Shown: positions 9,800 to 18,791, numbered from the stretch's first letter. The stretch is 64,000 nucleotides of DNA from Caproicibacterium lactatifermentans (GCF_013315815.1 NZ_CP046051.1:1487501-1551500); one strand, 5' to 3'. A program made the numbers and translations. The notes: generated by a model from the sequence alone, not told the origin.

Positions 9800-11126
9800 A
9801 AATCCCCGTGTGGGGTGGCTGAGCAGCCGTCTTTCCCACAAAGCGCTGGTGGGACTGGTGCTGGTCGCGGTGCTTAGCGGGCTGATTATGTGCGGCTGTT
9901 TTCTTTCTTATTTGCGGTCCTCCGTGGACAACCTCTATAACGGCATTCATACGGAATCCAGCGACAGCGCCAAACAGGCCGCTTCCTTTCTCATGGACTG
10001 CGGCGGTGACTACAAGGCACTGAAAAGCTACGCGGTTGCCCACAGCATTTCCTGTGAAGTCCGCGACGAAAAAGGGGAACTGCTGTTTGAGTATCAGTCG
10101 CCGCAGGACAATAATTGCGTTGTCGTTTCCGGCAGCGCAAAAGTGACCCTGCCCAACCAAAAAGGCCCGCTGACTATCCGCACGTTCAGCATTCCGCTAA
10201 AGCGGCAGCAGATAAGCGCTTCCATCAGCCGCAGCGCACTGGTGGGGCTTTGTGTACTGGATATCTGCATCTTCATTGTGGTTGCCGTTATGCTTTATCT
10301 TTTGGTGCTGGCGCCCATCATTCGGCTCCGCCACACATTTCGTGAATATTACGAGCATGGTGTTCTTCCGCAGCGCAGCACCCGGCAGGACGAACTCGGC
10401 AAGCTGCAAAATACCTTTGCCGATATGGTAGATGTAATCGAAAGCAAAGCGCAGTCAGAGCGGCGGCTGATTGCCTCCGTTTCCCACGATATTAAAACGC
10501 CGCTTACGTCGGTCATGGGATACTCGGAACGTTTGGTAACTTCCAAAAAAATTCCCCCGGAAAAGCAGCAGCAGTACCTGCGCAATATTCACGATAAATC
10601 CATTGCTATCAAAAATATCATCGACGAATTTGACGATTACCTGGAGGCCGGCCTGCATGATACTTCCCCCATGTACATGATGACACTCAATGATTTCTGC
10701 CGCACTGTCAAAAACGAATATCAGGCAGAGCTTGCGGACGCTGGTGTGGAACTCACCATAGAATGCGAATCGCCCGCCAGCCAATTCCGCTGCAACTATG
10801 AACATATGCGGCGCTTTATTGGAAACCTAATCAGCAACAGCATTCAACACGCAAATGCTGAGCCGCTGAAGCTCCGTCTTGCCTGCTGGCGTGAAAACGA
10901 GCAAATCATTCTTTCTTTCAGTGATAATGGGCAGGGCGTCCCGCCGGATATTCTCAGTCATATTTTTGAACCGTTCTTTACAACGGACCGCGGCAGAAAA
11001 GTTTCCGGTCTGGGGCTTGCCATTTGTGAAAACATTATTCATACACACGGTGGCACCATCACTGCCGCCAACCAGCCCGCCGGTGGGCTGCAAATACAGG
11101 CGCATCTGCCCTGCATCAATGAATAG
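9771..11126 (+). CDS. Sensor histidine kinase
   Basis: A 451-residue membrane kinase for the regulator just upstream. Two membrane helices (about 25-47 and 155-182) enclose an extracytoplasmic sensor of about 105 residues, followed by a HAMP-like linker. The H box is SVSHDIKTPLT with His239, and the ATP domain has FIGNLISNSIQHA, DNGQGVP and GLGLAICENI. The ATG at 9771 is chosen because GGAGGTG lies nine bases before it; an ATG nine codons upstream lacks a site. Confidence 0.93.
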   Translation: MIKRQMDRSENPRVGWLSSRLSHKALVGLVLVAVLSGLIMCGCFLSYLRSSVDNLYNGIHTESSDSAKQAASFLMDCGGDYKALKSYAVAHSISCEVRDEKGELLFEYQSPQDNNCVVVSGSAKVTLPNQKGPLTIRTFSIPLKRQQISASISRSALVGLCVLDICIFIVVAVMLYLLVLAPIIRLRHTFREYYEHGVLPQRSTRQDELGKLQNTFADMVDVIESKAQSERRLIASVSHDIKTPLTSVMGYSERLVTSKKIPPEKQQQYLRNIHDKSIAIKNIIDEFDDYLEAGLHDTSPMYMMTLNDFCRTVKNEYQAELADAGVELTIECESPASQFRCNYEHMRRFIGNLISNSIQHANAEPLKLRLACWRENEQIILSFSDNGQGVPPDILSHIFEPFFTTDRGRKVSGLGLAICENIIHTHGGTITAANQPAGGLQIQAHLPCINE

Positions 11127-11223
11127 GCAAAAGGGACCTACTATACAAAAGCCCTTTTTTGACCGTATAATTTTGCTGTGCCATCCTTGCAAGAGCATTC
11201 CCGCTGGAAAGGTAGTATTGAAT

Positions 11224-12165
11224 ATGTACACAAATCAAAATAATACCCGTCAGTGCCCACATTCGCCGCCGCGGCGAAAACACCATCGTATTCTTTTTGC
11301 ACTGCTGGCCATTTTTCTGGTTGTTTTATTCCTCTGGAAAATCTGTATTCCCGCCGTTACCTGTATGCAGCGCAGCCATCTGCCCTCCGTTTCCCTAACC
11401 AGTACCGGTTCGTACCCTGTTTCCGCAAAAGGGCTGAACAGCAGCAATGTGGTCCTTATTCGGCGGCAGGACGGACGGATTTTAATGGATAAGGGAAGCA
11501 CACAAAAAATCTATCCCGCTTCCATGACAAAGATTATGACCGTCCTGGTCGCCCTGCAAAAAACGCCGTTTCTGCATCATAAGATTCAAATAACCAGCGA
11601 CATTCTTACCTATGCACAAAAGCAGGACGCCTCTCTCGCTGGATTCCATGCCGGAGAAAGGGTGCAGGCAGAGGACCTCATGTACGGTGCCCTGCTGCCC
11701 AGCGGCGGCGAATGCTGTATCGCGCTGGCAAGGTCCATTTCCGGTTCCGAAACCGCTTTTGTCGCACTGATGAACCAAGAGGCGAAAAAAATCGGCATGA
11801 CCGGCACACACTTCGTCAATTCCACGGGCCTGCCAAATGTAAAGCACTATGCGACCGTCAAAGATATGGCTCTCCTGTTAGACTACGCTTTGCAGGATTC
11901 CACTTTCCGCAGCATTTTTACTTCTCATACACATCAATGTGCCGACGGCATTACCGTTACCAGCACAGTATTCGGCAGCAAATACAGCACCCGCCTGATA
12001 AACGGCGCCATTCTCGGCGGAAAAACCGGCTATACCAATAAGGCCGGCCACTGCCTTGCCAGCCTTGCCCTTGTCAACGGCAGCGAATACATTTTAGTAA
12101 CCGCGCACGCCATCCCAAACGGCGCACATATTCAGGACGCTGTCAAAGTTTACAATCGTCTTTAA
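11224..12165 (+). CDS. D-alanyl-D-alanine carboxypeptidase (S11 family)
   Basis: Removes the terminal D-alanine of peptidoglycan stem peptides. A protein of 313 residues with one N-terminal membrane helix (about 22-45) and an outward catalytic domain. The three penicillin-binding motifs are Ser100-Met-Thr-Lys103, Ser160-Gly-Gly162 and Lys267-Thr-Gly269. SGG replaces the more usual SGN. The C-terminal beta domain of DacA-type enzymes is missing, so it is a short form, anchored at the N-terminus. It follows the kinase by 97 bases with no clear promoter, so co-transcription with the two-component genes is likely. Confidence 0.9.
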   Translation: MYTNQNNTRQCPHSPPRRKHHRILFALLAIFLVVLFLWKICIPAVTCMQRSHLPSVSLTSTGSYPVSAKGLNSSNVVLIRRQDGRILMDKGSTQKIYPASMTKIMTVLVALQKTPFLHHKIQITSDILTYAQKQDASLAGFHAGERVQAEDLMYGALLPSGGECCIALARSISGSETAFVALMNQEAKKIGMTGTHFVNSTGLPNVKHYATVKDMALLLDYALQDSTFRSIFTSHTHQCADGITVTSTVFGSKYSTRLINGAILGGKTGYTNKAGHCLASLALVNGSEYILVTAHAIPNGAHIQDAVKVYNRL

Positions 12166-12181
12166 AAAGAATTCTTCGTTT

Positions 12182-12219
12182 AAAAAAGCTTCCGTGCATA
12201 TTTGCACAGAAGCTTTTTT
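12182..12219. terminator. Bidirectional terminator
   Basis: AAAAAAGCTTC..TGCA / TGCA..GAAGCTTTTTT hairpin with A/T tracts on both sides, lying between the converging carboxypeptidase and mrp genes. Confidence 0.9.
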
Positions 12220-12238
12220 CATAAGCTGTATTGAAAGT

Positions 12239-13072
12239 TTACTTTTTCAGCAGTACCTCTACCTCATCCGCCGCTGGGTCCAGCCATGGAGCATCTACAT
12301 CTTCCGCACAGCCCTTGTCAATTTTGAAAGCAATCTGCGGGTCAAGCGGTCCATGTGCTAAAACTTTCAGGCCATACTTTTTCGTGGCCTCTTCGATATG
12401 GCTTTCCCCAAAGACAGGGATTTTCTCCCCACAGGACGGGCATTTTACATAGCTCATGTTTTCGACTACGCCAAGAATGGGAACATGCATCATGTTGGCC
12501 ATGGTCACTGCCTTGGCAACAATCATGGAAACCAGCTCCTGCGGAGAGGTAACTACCAGAATGCCATCCAGCGGAATAGACTGAAACACCGTCAGCGGCA
12601 CGTCACCCGTTCCGGGAGGCATATCGACAAACAGAAAATCAATGTCTTTCCAAAGGACGTCCGTCCAGAACTGCGTGACCATATTTGCAATAATCGGTCC
12701 ACGCCAAACAACGGGGTCTGTTTCATTCTCCAGCATCAAGTTCACGCTCATCACATCAATGCCGGTTTTGCTGGCGCACGGCAGCACACACTGGTCCTGC
12801 ATCATGGCACGCCCATGAACACCAAACGCCTTCGGAATGGAAGGACCTGTAATATCGGCGTCCAGCACACCAGTGCGGTAACCGCGGCGATGCAGCAGAA
12901 CGGCCATCATTGCGGTAACAAGGCTTTTGCCAACGCCGCCCTTGCCGCTGACAATGCCAATCACTTTTTTAATGCTGCTTTTCGGGTTTGGCTGCTTCAA
13001 AAGACTCTGTGGTTCCTGGCGCTCCCCGCAGTTCTGGGCGCAGGTGCTGCAGTCATGGGTACATTCGCTCAT
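12239..13072 (-). CDS. Mrp/NBP35-family P-loop ATPase (iron-sulfur carrier)
   Basis: Likely carries and delivers iron-sulfur clusters. The 277-residue protein has the deviant Walker A SGKGGVGKS (residues 42-50), DADITGPS, VDMPPGTGD and the cluster-binding CPSC near residue 213. The N-terminus carries four extra cysteines, C4-x3-C8-x2-C11-x3-C15, reminiscent of the N-terminal cluster site of Nbp35. The ATG at 13072 has AGGAG eight bases upstream; a GTG three codons earlier overlaps that site and is rejected. Confidence 0.93.
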   Translation of the reverse strand: MSECTHDCSTCAQNCGERQEPQSLLKQPNPKSSIKKVIGIVSGKGGVGKSLVTAMMAVLLHRRGYRTGVLDADITGPSIPKAFGVHGRAMMQDQCVLPCASKTGIDVMSVNLMLENETDPVVWRGPIIANMVTQFWTDVLWKDIDFLFVDMPPGTGDVPLTVFQSIPLDGILVVTSPQELVSMIVAKAVTMANMMHVPILGVVENMSYVKCPSCGEKIPVFGESHIEEATKKYGLKVLAHGPLDPQIAFKIDKGCAEDVDAPWLDPAADEVEVLLKK

Positions 13073-13209
13073 TTCAATCACTCCTGTTTTTCGATAACTC
13101 CTGCCTGTAAAATAAGAATGAAAATCCGCTGCAGTTATTTCGGATACTGCCGGGGCGATTTAAATTCTATGCTTTTTACAAGGCAAATATGCAAAGCGAT
13201 ACTTTTCTT

Positions 13210-13238
13210 ATCATAAAGAATGAAACTGCTTTTGTCAA
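13210..13238 (-). promoter_or_regulatory. Promoter of the mrp-type gene
   Basis: Minus strand TTGACA (13238-13233), 17-base spacer and TATGAT (13215-13210). It leaves a leader of about 130 bases in which I see no known regulatory RNA. Confidence 0.7.
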
Positions 13239-13250
13239 ACAAAATCCGTC

Positions 13251-14210
13251 TTAAAATTCCATTTTCAGTGACCGCAGGAACAGGCCGCTCAAAACTTTGT
13301 TGGCGTCCTGCCCGCCGTTTAAAACTGCATCAACTGCCTGACAAATAGGCAGTTCTACCCGATACTGGCTGCCCAACCGCAGAAGGGCCGTCACCGTAGG
13401 GACACCCTCCGCCAGCTTATCGTAGGGAATTCCCCGTACAAAATCTTCACCAAATTGACGATTGTGGCTGTAGCGGCTGAACACAGTCGCTTCATAGTCG
13501 CCTAGGTGGGCAAGTCCGTAGGCGCTGATTTCTTTTCCGCCCATTGCCTGAATCAGCCGACCGACTTCCCTGGTTCCGCGGCTCATCAGCGCGCCCTTTA
13601 GTGCCGTTTTATTAAGGCCGTCCAGCATACCGGCTGCTATCCCAATCACGTTTTTTGCGGCGGCGCCTACCTCATTTCCCAGCAGGTCCTCCCCGTAGTA
13701 AAAACGAATCAGCGGGCTGGAAAAGGCATGAACCACTCGCTCCTTCACCGCCTGTGTGTCACTGTCAACAACCATGCAGTTTGGGATTCCCTGTAAAAAG
13801 TCCTGTACATGACCGGGGCCTACCCACACCGCCACATCAGCGTCGGGCAGATGTTCCCGCACAACCTGTGTCAGCCGCAGACCGGTGTCAGATTCCAGTC
13901 CTTTCATGCACAACACCAATGTTTTGCCGGCACATTCTTCCGGTGAAAGCGGCTGCAAAAACCCGCGCAGATTTTGTGCGCCAATTGAAATAATCACCAT
14001 CTGCGCACTTTCCACAGCGTTGTGCAGGTCACTGCTGAAATTCATCTTCCCCGGCAGTGTAACCAGTCCGTTGGTATGTGTCCGGCGCAGCTGTTGAAAA
14101 TGCACCGATGTTTCCCTTCCATACAGTGTAACAGTGTGATGACACTGCACGGCCGTGTACCATGCAAGGAAGGTTCCCCAGCGTCCACAGCCACAAACGG
14201 TTACATTCAT
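13251..14210 (-). CDS. gpsA: NAD(P)-dependent glycerol-3-phosphate dehydrogenase
   Basis: Reduces dihydroxyacetone phosphate to sn-glycerol 3-phosphate, the backbone of phospholipids. The 319-residue protein has an N-terminal dinucleotide fold (GCGRWGT), the catalytic-lysine region NEVGAAAKNVIGIAAG, and the C-terminal SRGTREV and YEATVFSRYSHNRQFG motifs. Its ATG overlaps the stop of the kinase gene upstream (ATGA), so it is the third gene of a two-component operon, an uncommon setting for gpsA. Confidence 0.93.
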   Translation of the reverse strand: MNVTVCGCGRWGTFLAWYTAVQCHHTVTLYGRETSVHFQQLRRTHTNGLVTLPGKMNFSSDLHNAVESAQMVIISIGAQNLRGFLQPLSPEECAGKTLVLCMKGLESDTGLRLTQVVREHLPDADVAVWVGPGHVQDFLQGIPNCMVVDSDTQAVKERVVHAFSSPLIRFYYGEDLLGNEVGAAAKNVIGIAAGMLDGLNKTALKGALMSRGTREVGRLIQAMGGKEISAYGLAHLGDYEATVFSRYSHNRQFGEDFVRGIPYDKLAEGVPTVTALLRLGSQYRVELPICQAVDAVLNGGQDANKVLSGLFLRSLKMEF

Positions 14211-15757
14211 TTCTGCTCCACTCCTTCTGCATTTTCTGCCTGCAGGCTGTTCTTTTTGTCCGCCAGCGGCAGTTCTCTTTTTACGGTCAGCGAAAACCAG
14301 AATGTGCTGCCTTTCCCGACCGCGCTGCGCACACCGTAGGTTCCGTCGTGCATATCCAAAATCGTTTTTACAATGGACAGCCCCAAGCCTGTGCCAATTT
14401 GTGCGCGTTTATGCTCTTTATCTACTTTGTAGTACCGTTTCCAAATATCCTTCAGCTTATCCTCCGGAATGCCCTCTCCGGTATCTGTCACTTCTACCTT
14501 TACCTGACTGCCATCAACAAGCTGTCGCAGCATAACCCGGCGGTCCTTTCCGGTATAGGTAATGGCATTGTTAATCAAATTATATACGACCTGTGACATT
14601 TTCAGTTCATCCGCATACACCACAACGTCGCGGTCTGCATCAAAAGACAACACATAGTCCGTCATTTTATCGTAGCGGTGCAGAATGTGACGGATATTAT
14701 CGGTTAAGTTAAATTCCGTCTTTTGCACTTTCTGTGTACCAGACTGCAGCTTGCTGAGGTCTAACGTATCGTTGACCAATGAGGTTAGCCGGTTCGCCTC
14801 ATCAATGATAATCTGCACATTTTCCGGCGTGTTTTCTCCCGGCAGGTCCCGCATAATCTCGGCATAGCCGGAAATCATGGTCAGCGGTGTGCGCAGGTCA
14901 TGGCTGACATTTGCCACCAAATCGCGCTGTAAATGCTCCACCTGCCCCAGTTCATGGGCGGCATAGTTCAGCGTCCGCGCCAGCTGTGCGATTTCCTCAT
15001 AACCCGTTTCCTCAAAAGCAATATCATAATCGCCAGTTGCCAGTTCTTTGGCCGTTTCTGTAATTTTAATAATCGGCTTTCCAATATGGCGGGAAAGATA
15101 CAGTGCCAGCAGTGCGCCGGTCCCCAGCAGAATAAATGTCAGCCAAACAATCTGCGTACGAATGGTTCGAATGGTTGCGTCCATAGGTGTTAAAATGGTA
15201 TACAGAAAAATCATGTAGGCGCTGCCGCTGTCCTGCTTTACAGTCGCGTACACCAGTGCACGGTCCCCCGCAGCAAGGCGCGAGCTGTGGCCGCTGATTA
15301 CCTCGTAGTGATTGCCGCCTTCCTCCAACGTTTTTCCCATTACCTGCATCAGGTGTTCCCCCACAAAGCCGGAAAACCGGTTAGGTGAAAAGTCGCTGCT
15401 GAACAGGATACTGCCGTCCGAGCGAATGCCAACTGCATAAATTTGCCCATTGCGTGCTGTTTCCTCAATCATGCTGCCAAGGTTTGGACTATTTAAATTT
15501 TTCTGTATGGTTTCGGAAGCCTGCTGCAGTTCCCGTCTCTTCGTATGCTCATAAAAATTGTCGAACAAAACGGTTTGGAAAATCCACAGAACCACCAAAA
15601 CAACAACCGTGAAGACAACAAAGACGCTGAAAATGCGCCATTTGATGCCCACGTTTTTCCATGAATCCCTCAAATTCCGAATAGAAAACAGGAATCTTCT
15701 TTTTGCTTTCGCAGCCGGCGGGGCGGCCGTTCTGTTCTGCTGTTTATTCGGCTTCAA
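14207..15757 (-). CDS. Sensor histidine kinase
   Basis: A 516-residue kinase of the PhoR/ResE type. Two membrane helices (about 40-63 and 200-221) border an extracellular sensor of about 135 residues; HAMP follows. The H box is NVSHDLRTPLT with His286, and the ATP domain shows VVYNLINNAITYT, DTGEGIP and GTGLGLSIVKTI. I place the start at a TTG preceded by AGGGGTGG; it overlaps the regulator by 14 bases. Longer starts exist in frame but without a ribosome site. Confidence 0.9.
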   Translation of the reverse strand: MKPNKQQNRTAAPPAAKAKRRFLFSIRNLRDSWKNVGIKWRIFSVFVVFTVVVLVVLWIFQTVLFDNFYEHTKRRELQQASETIQKNLNSPNLGSMIEETARNGQIYAVGIRSDGSILFSSDFSPNRFSGFVGEHLMQVMGKTLEEGGNHYEVISGHSSRLAAGDRALVYATVKQDSGSAYMIFLYTILTPMDATIRTIRTQIVWLTFILLGTGALLALYLSRHIGKPIIKITETAKELATGDYDIAFEETGYEEIAQLARTLNYAAHELGQVEHLQRDLVANVSHDLRTPLTMISGYAEIMRDLPGENTPENVQIIIDEANRLTSLVNDTLDLSKLQSGTQKVQKTEFNLTDNIRHILHRYDKMTDYVLSFDADRDVVVYADELKMSQVVYNLINNAITYTGKDRRVMLRQLVDGSQVKVEVTDTGEGIPEDKLKDIWKRYYKVDKEHKRAQIGTGLGLSIVKTILDMHDGTYGVRSAVGKGSTFWFSLTVKRELPLADKKNSLQAENAEGVEQK

Positions 15758-16424
15758 AGCGATATCCCACCCCTCTGAGTGTGACAATAAATTTAGCATA
15801 CGGTCCCAAACTCTTACGCAGCAGCTTAATATGCGTATCCAGCGTACGGTCATCTCCGTAAAAATCGTAGCCCCACACATTGGTAATCAGCTGTTCCCTG
15901 GTCAGCGCAATATTGCGGTTGGTAACCATATAAAAAAGCAAATCATATTCTTTGGGCGAAAGCTCCGTTTTCACACCGTCCACCGTAACAATGCGTGCTG
16001 TAAAGTCAATCTTTAGTCCCTCAAAGGAAATAACTTTCTTTTTCGGACCGTTGAAAGAACCGGTACGCTTGATAATTGCGGCAACCCGCATCATCAGTTC
16101 CTTGGGGGAAAAAGGCTTTACAACATAGTCGTCAATGCCCAGCTCAAAGCCGTGAATTTTATCGTACTCTTCACCGCGTGCGGAAAGCATCAGAACCGGT
16201 GCCTGACATACTTTGCGGATTTCTTTAACGGCGGAAAAACCGTCCAGTTCCGGCATCATGACATCCATAATTATTAAATCAAAATCACGTGGGTGCTCCC
16301 GGCATATCTGCACTGCCTCCATGCCGTCGCCAGCCTCTACTACAGAATAGCCCTCGAATTCCGCATATTTGCGGATAAGCAGCCGGATTTTTTCCTCATC
16401 ATCTACAACTAACAGCCGATACAT
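15744..16424 (-). CDS. OmpR/PhoB-family response regulator
   Basis: Regulator of 226 residues: receiver with Asp8-Asp9, phospho-acceptor Asp54 in IIMDVMMPELDG and Lys in VKPFSP; then a winged helix ending TLRGVGYRFE. AGGAGG stands eight bases before the ATG. It leads the operon regulator-kinase-gpsA, whose targets are unknown but may include phospholipid supply. Confidence 0.94.
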   Translation of the reverse strand: MYRLLVVDDEEKIRLLIRKYAEFEGYSVVEAGDGMEAVQICREHPRDFDLIIMDVMMPELDGFSAVKEIRKVCQAPVLMLSARGEEYDKIHGFELGIDDYVVKPFSPKELMMRVAAIIKRTGSFNGPKKKVISFEGLKIDFTARIVTVDGVKTELSPKEYDLLFYMVTNRNIALTREQLITNVWGYDFYGDDRTLDTHIKLLRKSLGPYAKFIVTLRGVGYRFEAE

Positions 16425-16466
16425 TCCGAATTCCTCCTCTAAATCTTTTCCGCATACTTTTCTTTC

Positions 16467-16495
16467 AGTATAGCGAAAGCGGGTGCCCTGTGCAA
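16467..16495 (-). promoter_or_regulatory. Promoter of the regulator-kinase-gpsA operon
   Basis: Minus strand TTGCAC (16495-16490), 17-base spacer, TATACT (16472-16467), about 43 bases before the ATG. Confidence 0.75.
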
Positions 16496-16587
16496 ACCCT
16501 GTTTTCTTTCTTCCTGTTTATTTTATCCGATATGCGTGAACAGTCCGTGAAAAGCAGCATACAGTTTCATGAAAAAGTACAAAACGC

Positions 16588-16616
16588 TTGCACCCTGCCA
16601 AAGAATAGGATATGAT
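16588..16616 (+). promoter_or_regulatory. Promoter of the Rrf2 gene pair
   Basis: TTGCAC, 17-base spacer, TATGAT on the plus strand, about 78 bases ahead of the first Rrf2 start. Confidence 0.75.
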
Positions 16617-16647
16617 TATATATAAGTAATTTACTGTGTTTTCGTCG

Positions 16648-16671
16648 GATAGTTTAACCCGGCGAACTATC
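16648..16671. promoter_or_regulatory. Candidate operator dyad
   Basis: Perfect inverted repeat GATAGTT-N10-AACTATC about 25 bases downstream of the likely start of transcription and 22 bases before the first Rrf2 gene. It could be an operator for autoregulation by either Rrf2 protein or an RNA hairpin. Confidence 0.5.
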
Positions 16672-16693
16672 TTTCAAGAAAGAAGGAACCTGA

Positions 16694-17131
16694 TTGAAAC
16701 TGTCCACCCGCAGCCGCTACGCCCTGGAAGGAATGCTGTACCTTGCCGCCTTTGGTCAAGGAGGCCCTGTGCCGGTTAAGGAAATTTCAGAGGCAACCGG
16801 CATTTCTACAGCCTATCTGGAGCAAATCTTCTTCCTGCTGAAAAAAGCTGGCCTTGTTGTGACTATCCGCGGCAGCCGGGGTGGCTTTCTTCCGGCAAAA
16901 CCGCTGTCCGACATCACCGCCGGCATGGTCGTACGCGCTATAGACGGTGCCATCTGCCCCGTGCGGTGTGTCGCGGACCCGTCCCTGTGCGCTTCCAACC
17001 GGATTGCTGTTTGTGCTACCCGCCCGCTCTGGATTCGCGTGGCAAATGCTATTTCGGACACACTGGACGGCATGACACTGGAAAGTCTGAAAAATGGCTT
17101 TCTGGCAGAAAGGGAGGTACAAAAGCCGTGA
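16694..17131 (+). CDS. Rrf2-family regulator with a four-cysteine motif
   Basis: A 145-residue DNA-binding regulator. The winged helix (residues 1-70) has the family pattern STRSRYALEGMLYLA and GISTAYLEQIF, followed by the wing IRGSRGGF. Cysteines C88-x3-C92-x6-C99-x7-C107 lie where IscR and NsrR hold an iron-sulfur cluster, although the spacing is neither that of IscR nor of NsrR. The start is TTG at 16694 with AAGGAA upstream. It overlaps the next gene by four bases (GTGA). Confidence 0.9.
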   Translation: MKLSTRSRYALEGMLYLAAFGQGGPVPVKEISEATGISTAYLEQIFFLLKKAGLVVTIRGSRGGFLPAKPLSDITAGMVVRAIDGAICPVRCVADPSLCASNRIAVCATRPLWIRVANAISDTLDGMTLESLKNGFLAEREVQKP

Positions 17132-17535
17132 AAATCTCTACAAAAGGCCGATATGGCCTGCGGGCCATGTTGGAATTGGTCCGTGCAAATGGGAAGCTGG
17201 TTTCCCTCTCTGCTATCGCCCAGCAGGAAAGTCTGTCACTGAACTATCTGGAAAGTATTTTTTCACAGATGAAGCACGCGCGGCTGGTTTGCAGTGCAAC
17301 CGGTGCACAGGGCGGCTACCGGCTGGCACAGCCCGCCGACCAAATCAGCGCTTTTGATGTGCTAAGCTCGCTGGAAGGCGACCTTTCCGTCACGGAGGAA
17401 GGACCAAACATGCCGCCTATCCGTCAGTACTTAACCAAAAACGTCTGGGATGTTATCGACCAGAAAGTAGAAGTTATTCTAAAAAGCACTTCCCTAAAAG
17501 ATTTACTCGACGCACAACAGAAGAAGCAGGACTAA
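17128..17535 (+). CDS. Rrf2-family regulator lacking cluster cysteines
   Basis: A 135-residue paralogue of the preceding protein: STKGRYGLRAMLEL, SLNYLESIFSQM, and the wing ATGAQGGYRLA. It has a single cysteine, so it should not bind a cluster on its own and resembles the CymR type in that respect. The GTG start sits inside the upstream stop and has GGGAGGT nine bases before it. Tight coupling suggests the two proteins are made together and may act as a heterodimer or on a shared target; that is inference. Confidence 0.9.
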   Translation: MKISTKGRYGLRAMLELVRANGKLVSLSAIAQQESLSLNYLESIFSQMKHARLVCSATGAQGGYRLAQPADQISAFDVLSSLEGDLSVTEEGPNMPPIRQYLTKNVWDVIDQKVEVILKSTSLKDLLDAQQKKQD

Positions 17536-17574
17536 AAACCTCTGCACAGAAAATAATCTGTGCAGAGGTTTTTT
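17535..17574. terminator. Bidirectional terminator
   Basis: AAAACCTCTGCACAGA / TCTGTGCAGAGGTTTTTT hairpin between the converging Rrf2 and alcohol dehydrogenase genes. Confidence 0.92.
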
Positions 17575-17606
17575 AACGAACAGTATAAACGGAATCTATC
17601 AAAAAA

Positions 17607-18791
17607 TCAATAATTTGCGTTCTGATAAATCTCATGCGCCGCAGGGATATCCAATTTGCAGAACGTCCCTACCGTGCGTTTTCCGCTGTACATACAGCTG
17701 TCTGCCATCTGGTGCAGAACGGCATCCGGCTGAATGCCGACTCCCTGCAGCTCGGAAAAGCAGGTTGGCATTCCCAAAAACCGGAAGAACCGAATCGTCA
17801 GTGCAATTCCAGAACGGGACTTTTCCTCGTCGGAGCCATTATGAACGCCCCACACATTTTCCGCATAGCGGGCAAAGCGCTGCGGCGCACTGGGTGATGC
17901 GTAGTTGGCCCAAGAATCCCATACAGCGGACAAACTTGCCCCATGGGCAATGTCAAACTTGGCACTCAGTTCATGGCCCAGCTGGTGAACAGAAAAGTCC
18001 TTTTCGTTGCCGAGTCCCGTCAGACCGTTGTGTGAAATGCTGCCGCACCACATCAGTTCGCTCATGGCATCATAGTCGTGCGGATGGCAGTGTGCAATCT
18101 GCCCGTTGCGGATAATAATCCGCATAACCGCTTCGGCAATCTCATCCGTCAGCTGATTGTTGCAGTCAACGGTAAAGTAGCGGTCCAGCGTGTGCATCAG
18201 CATATCTGTAATGCCGCAGGAAAGCTGGAACGGCGGCAGCGTATATGTAAGTTCCGGATTCAGCACGGCAAACCGCGGGCGGTTAAAGTCTGTACTCAGC
18301 CCGCGCTTGCGTTTGCTTTCCTCATCCGTCAAAACAGCGGAGTCACTGGTTTCACTGCCGGAGGCCGGAATAGTCAGAACGACACCGACTGGAGCAGCGC
18401 CCGTAACCGGCGCTTTTTTACACCAATAATCCCAAATATCCCTGCTGTCGTCCGCAAGACCGATTGCTACAGCCTTAGCAGTATCTATGACACTGCCGCC
18501 GCCAACAGCCAAAATAAAGTCAGCACCAAAAGTCTGTGCACGTTTCACAGCTTCCCGTGCAAATGAAAGGCGGGGGTTTGGCTGCACGCCTCCCATCATC
18601 TCATAGGGAAGATCTGCTTCACGCAGGTTGTCCTTCATACGTCCAATTAGTCCGCTGTGGACCGCGCTGCCGCCGCCGTAAATCAGGAAAACGCGGCTGC
18701 CGCCAAATTTTTTGATTTCCTGCGCTGTTTTCTGCTCTGTACTTTTGCCAAAAACGACTTCCGTCGGGCAGTGAAATTCAAAGCTCTGCAT
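17607..18791 (-). CDS. Iron-containing alcohol dehydrogenase
   Basis: Probably an NAD(P)H-dependent aldehyde/butanol dehydrogenase of the YqhD/BdhA type. The 394-residue protein has the cofactor motif GGGSVIDTAK and the metal ligands expected of the family: Asp in CGITDMLMHTLDRY, His in SVHQLGHELS and His in DIAHGASLS. The ATG at 18791 is preferred because GGAGG lies nine bases before it; another ATG three codons earlier abuts that site. It may be the last gene of the run that begins at 23961, as spacing stays short throughout. Confidence 0.9.
   Translation of the reverse strand: MQSFEFHCPTEVVFGKSTEQKTAQEIKKFGGSRVFLIYGGGSAVHSGLIGRMKDNLREADLPYEMMGGVQPNPRLSFAREAVKRAQTFGADFILAVGGGSVIDTAKAVAIGLADDSRDIWDYWCKKAPVTGAAPVGVVLTIPASGSETSDSAVLTDEESKRKRGLSTDFNRPRFAVLNPELTYTLPPFQLSCGITDMLMHTLDRYFTVDCNNQLTDEIAEAVMRIIIRNGQIAHCHPHDYDAMSELMWCGSISHNGLTGLGNEKDFSVHQLGHELSAKFDIAHGASLSAVWDSWANYASPSAPQRFARYAENVWGVHNGSDEEKSRSGIALTIRFFRFLGMPTCFSELQGVGIQPDAVLHQMADSCMYSGKRTVGTFCKLDIPAAHEIYQNANY

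Noticed and set aside
13231..13241. TTTTGTCAAAC resembling a Spo0A box
   Set aside because: It coincides with the TTGACA -35 element of the mrp-type promoter and is explained by that; weak support for Spo0A control.
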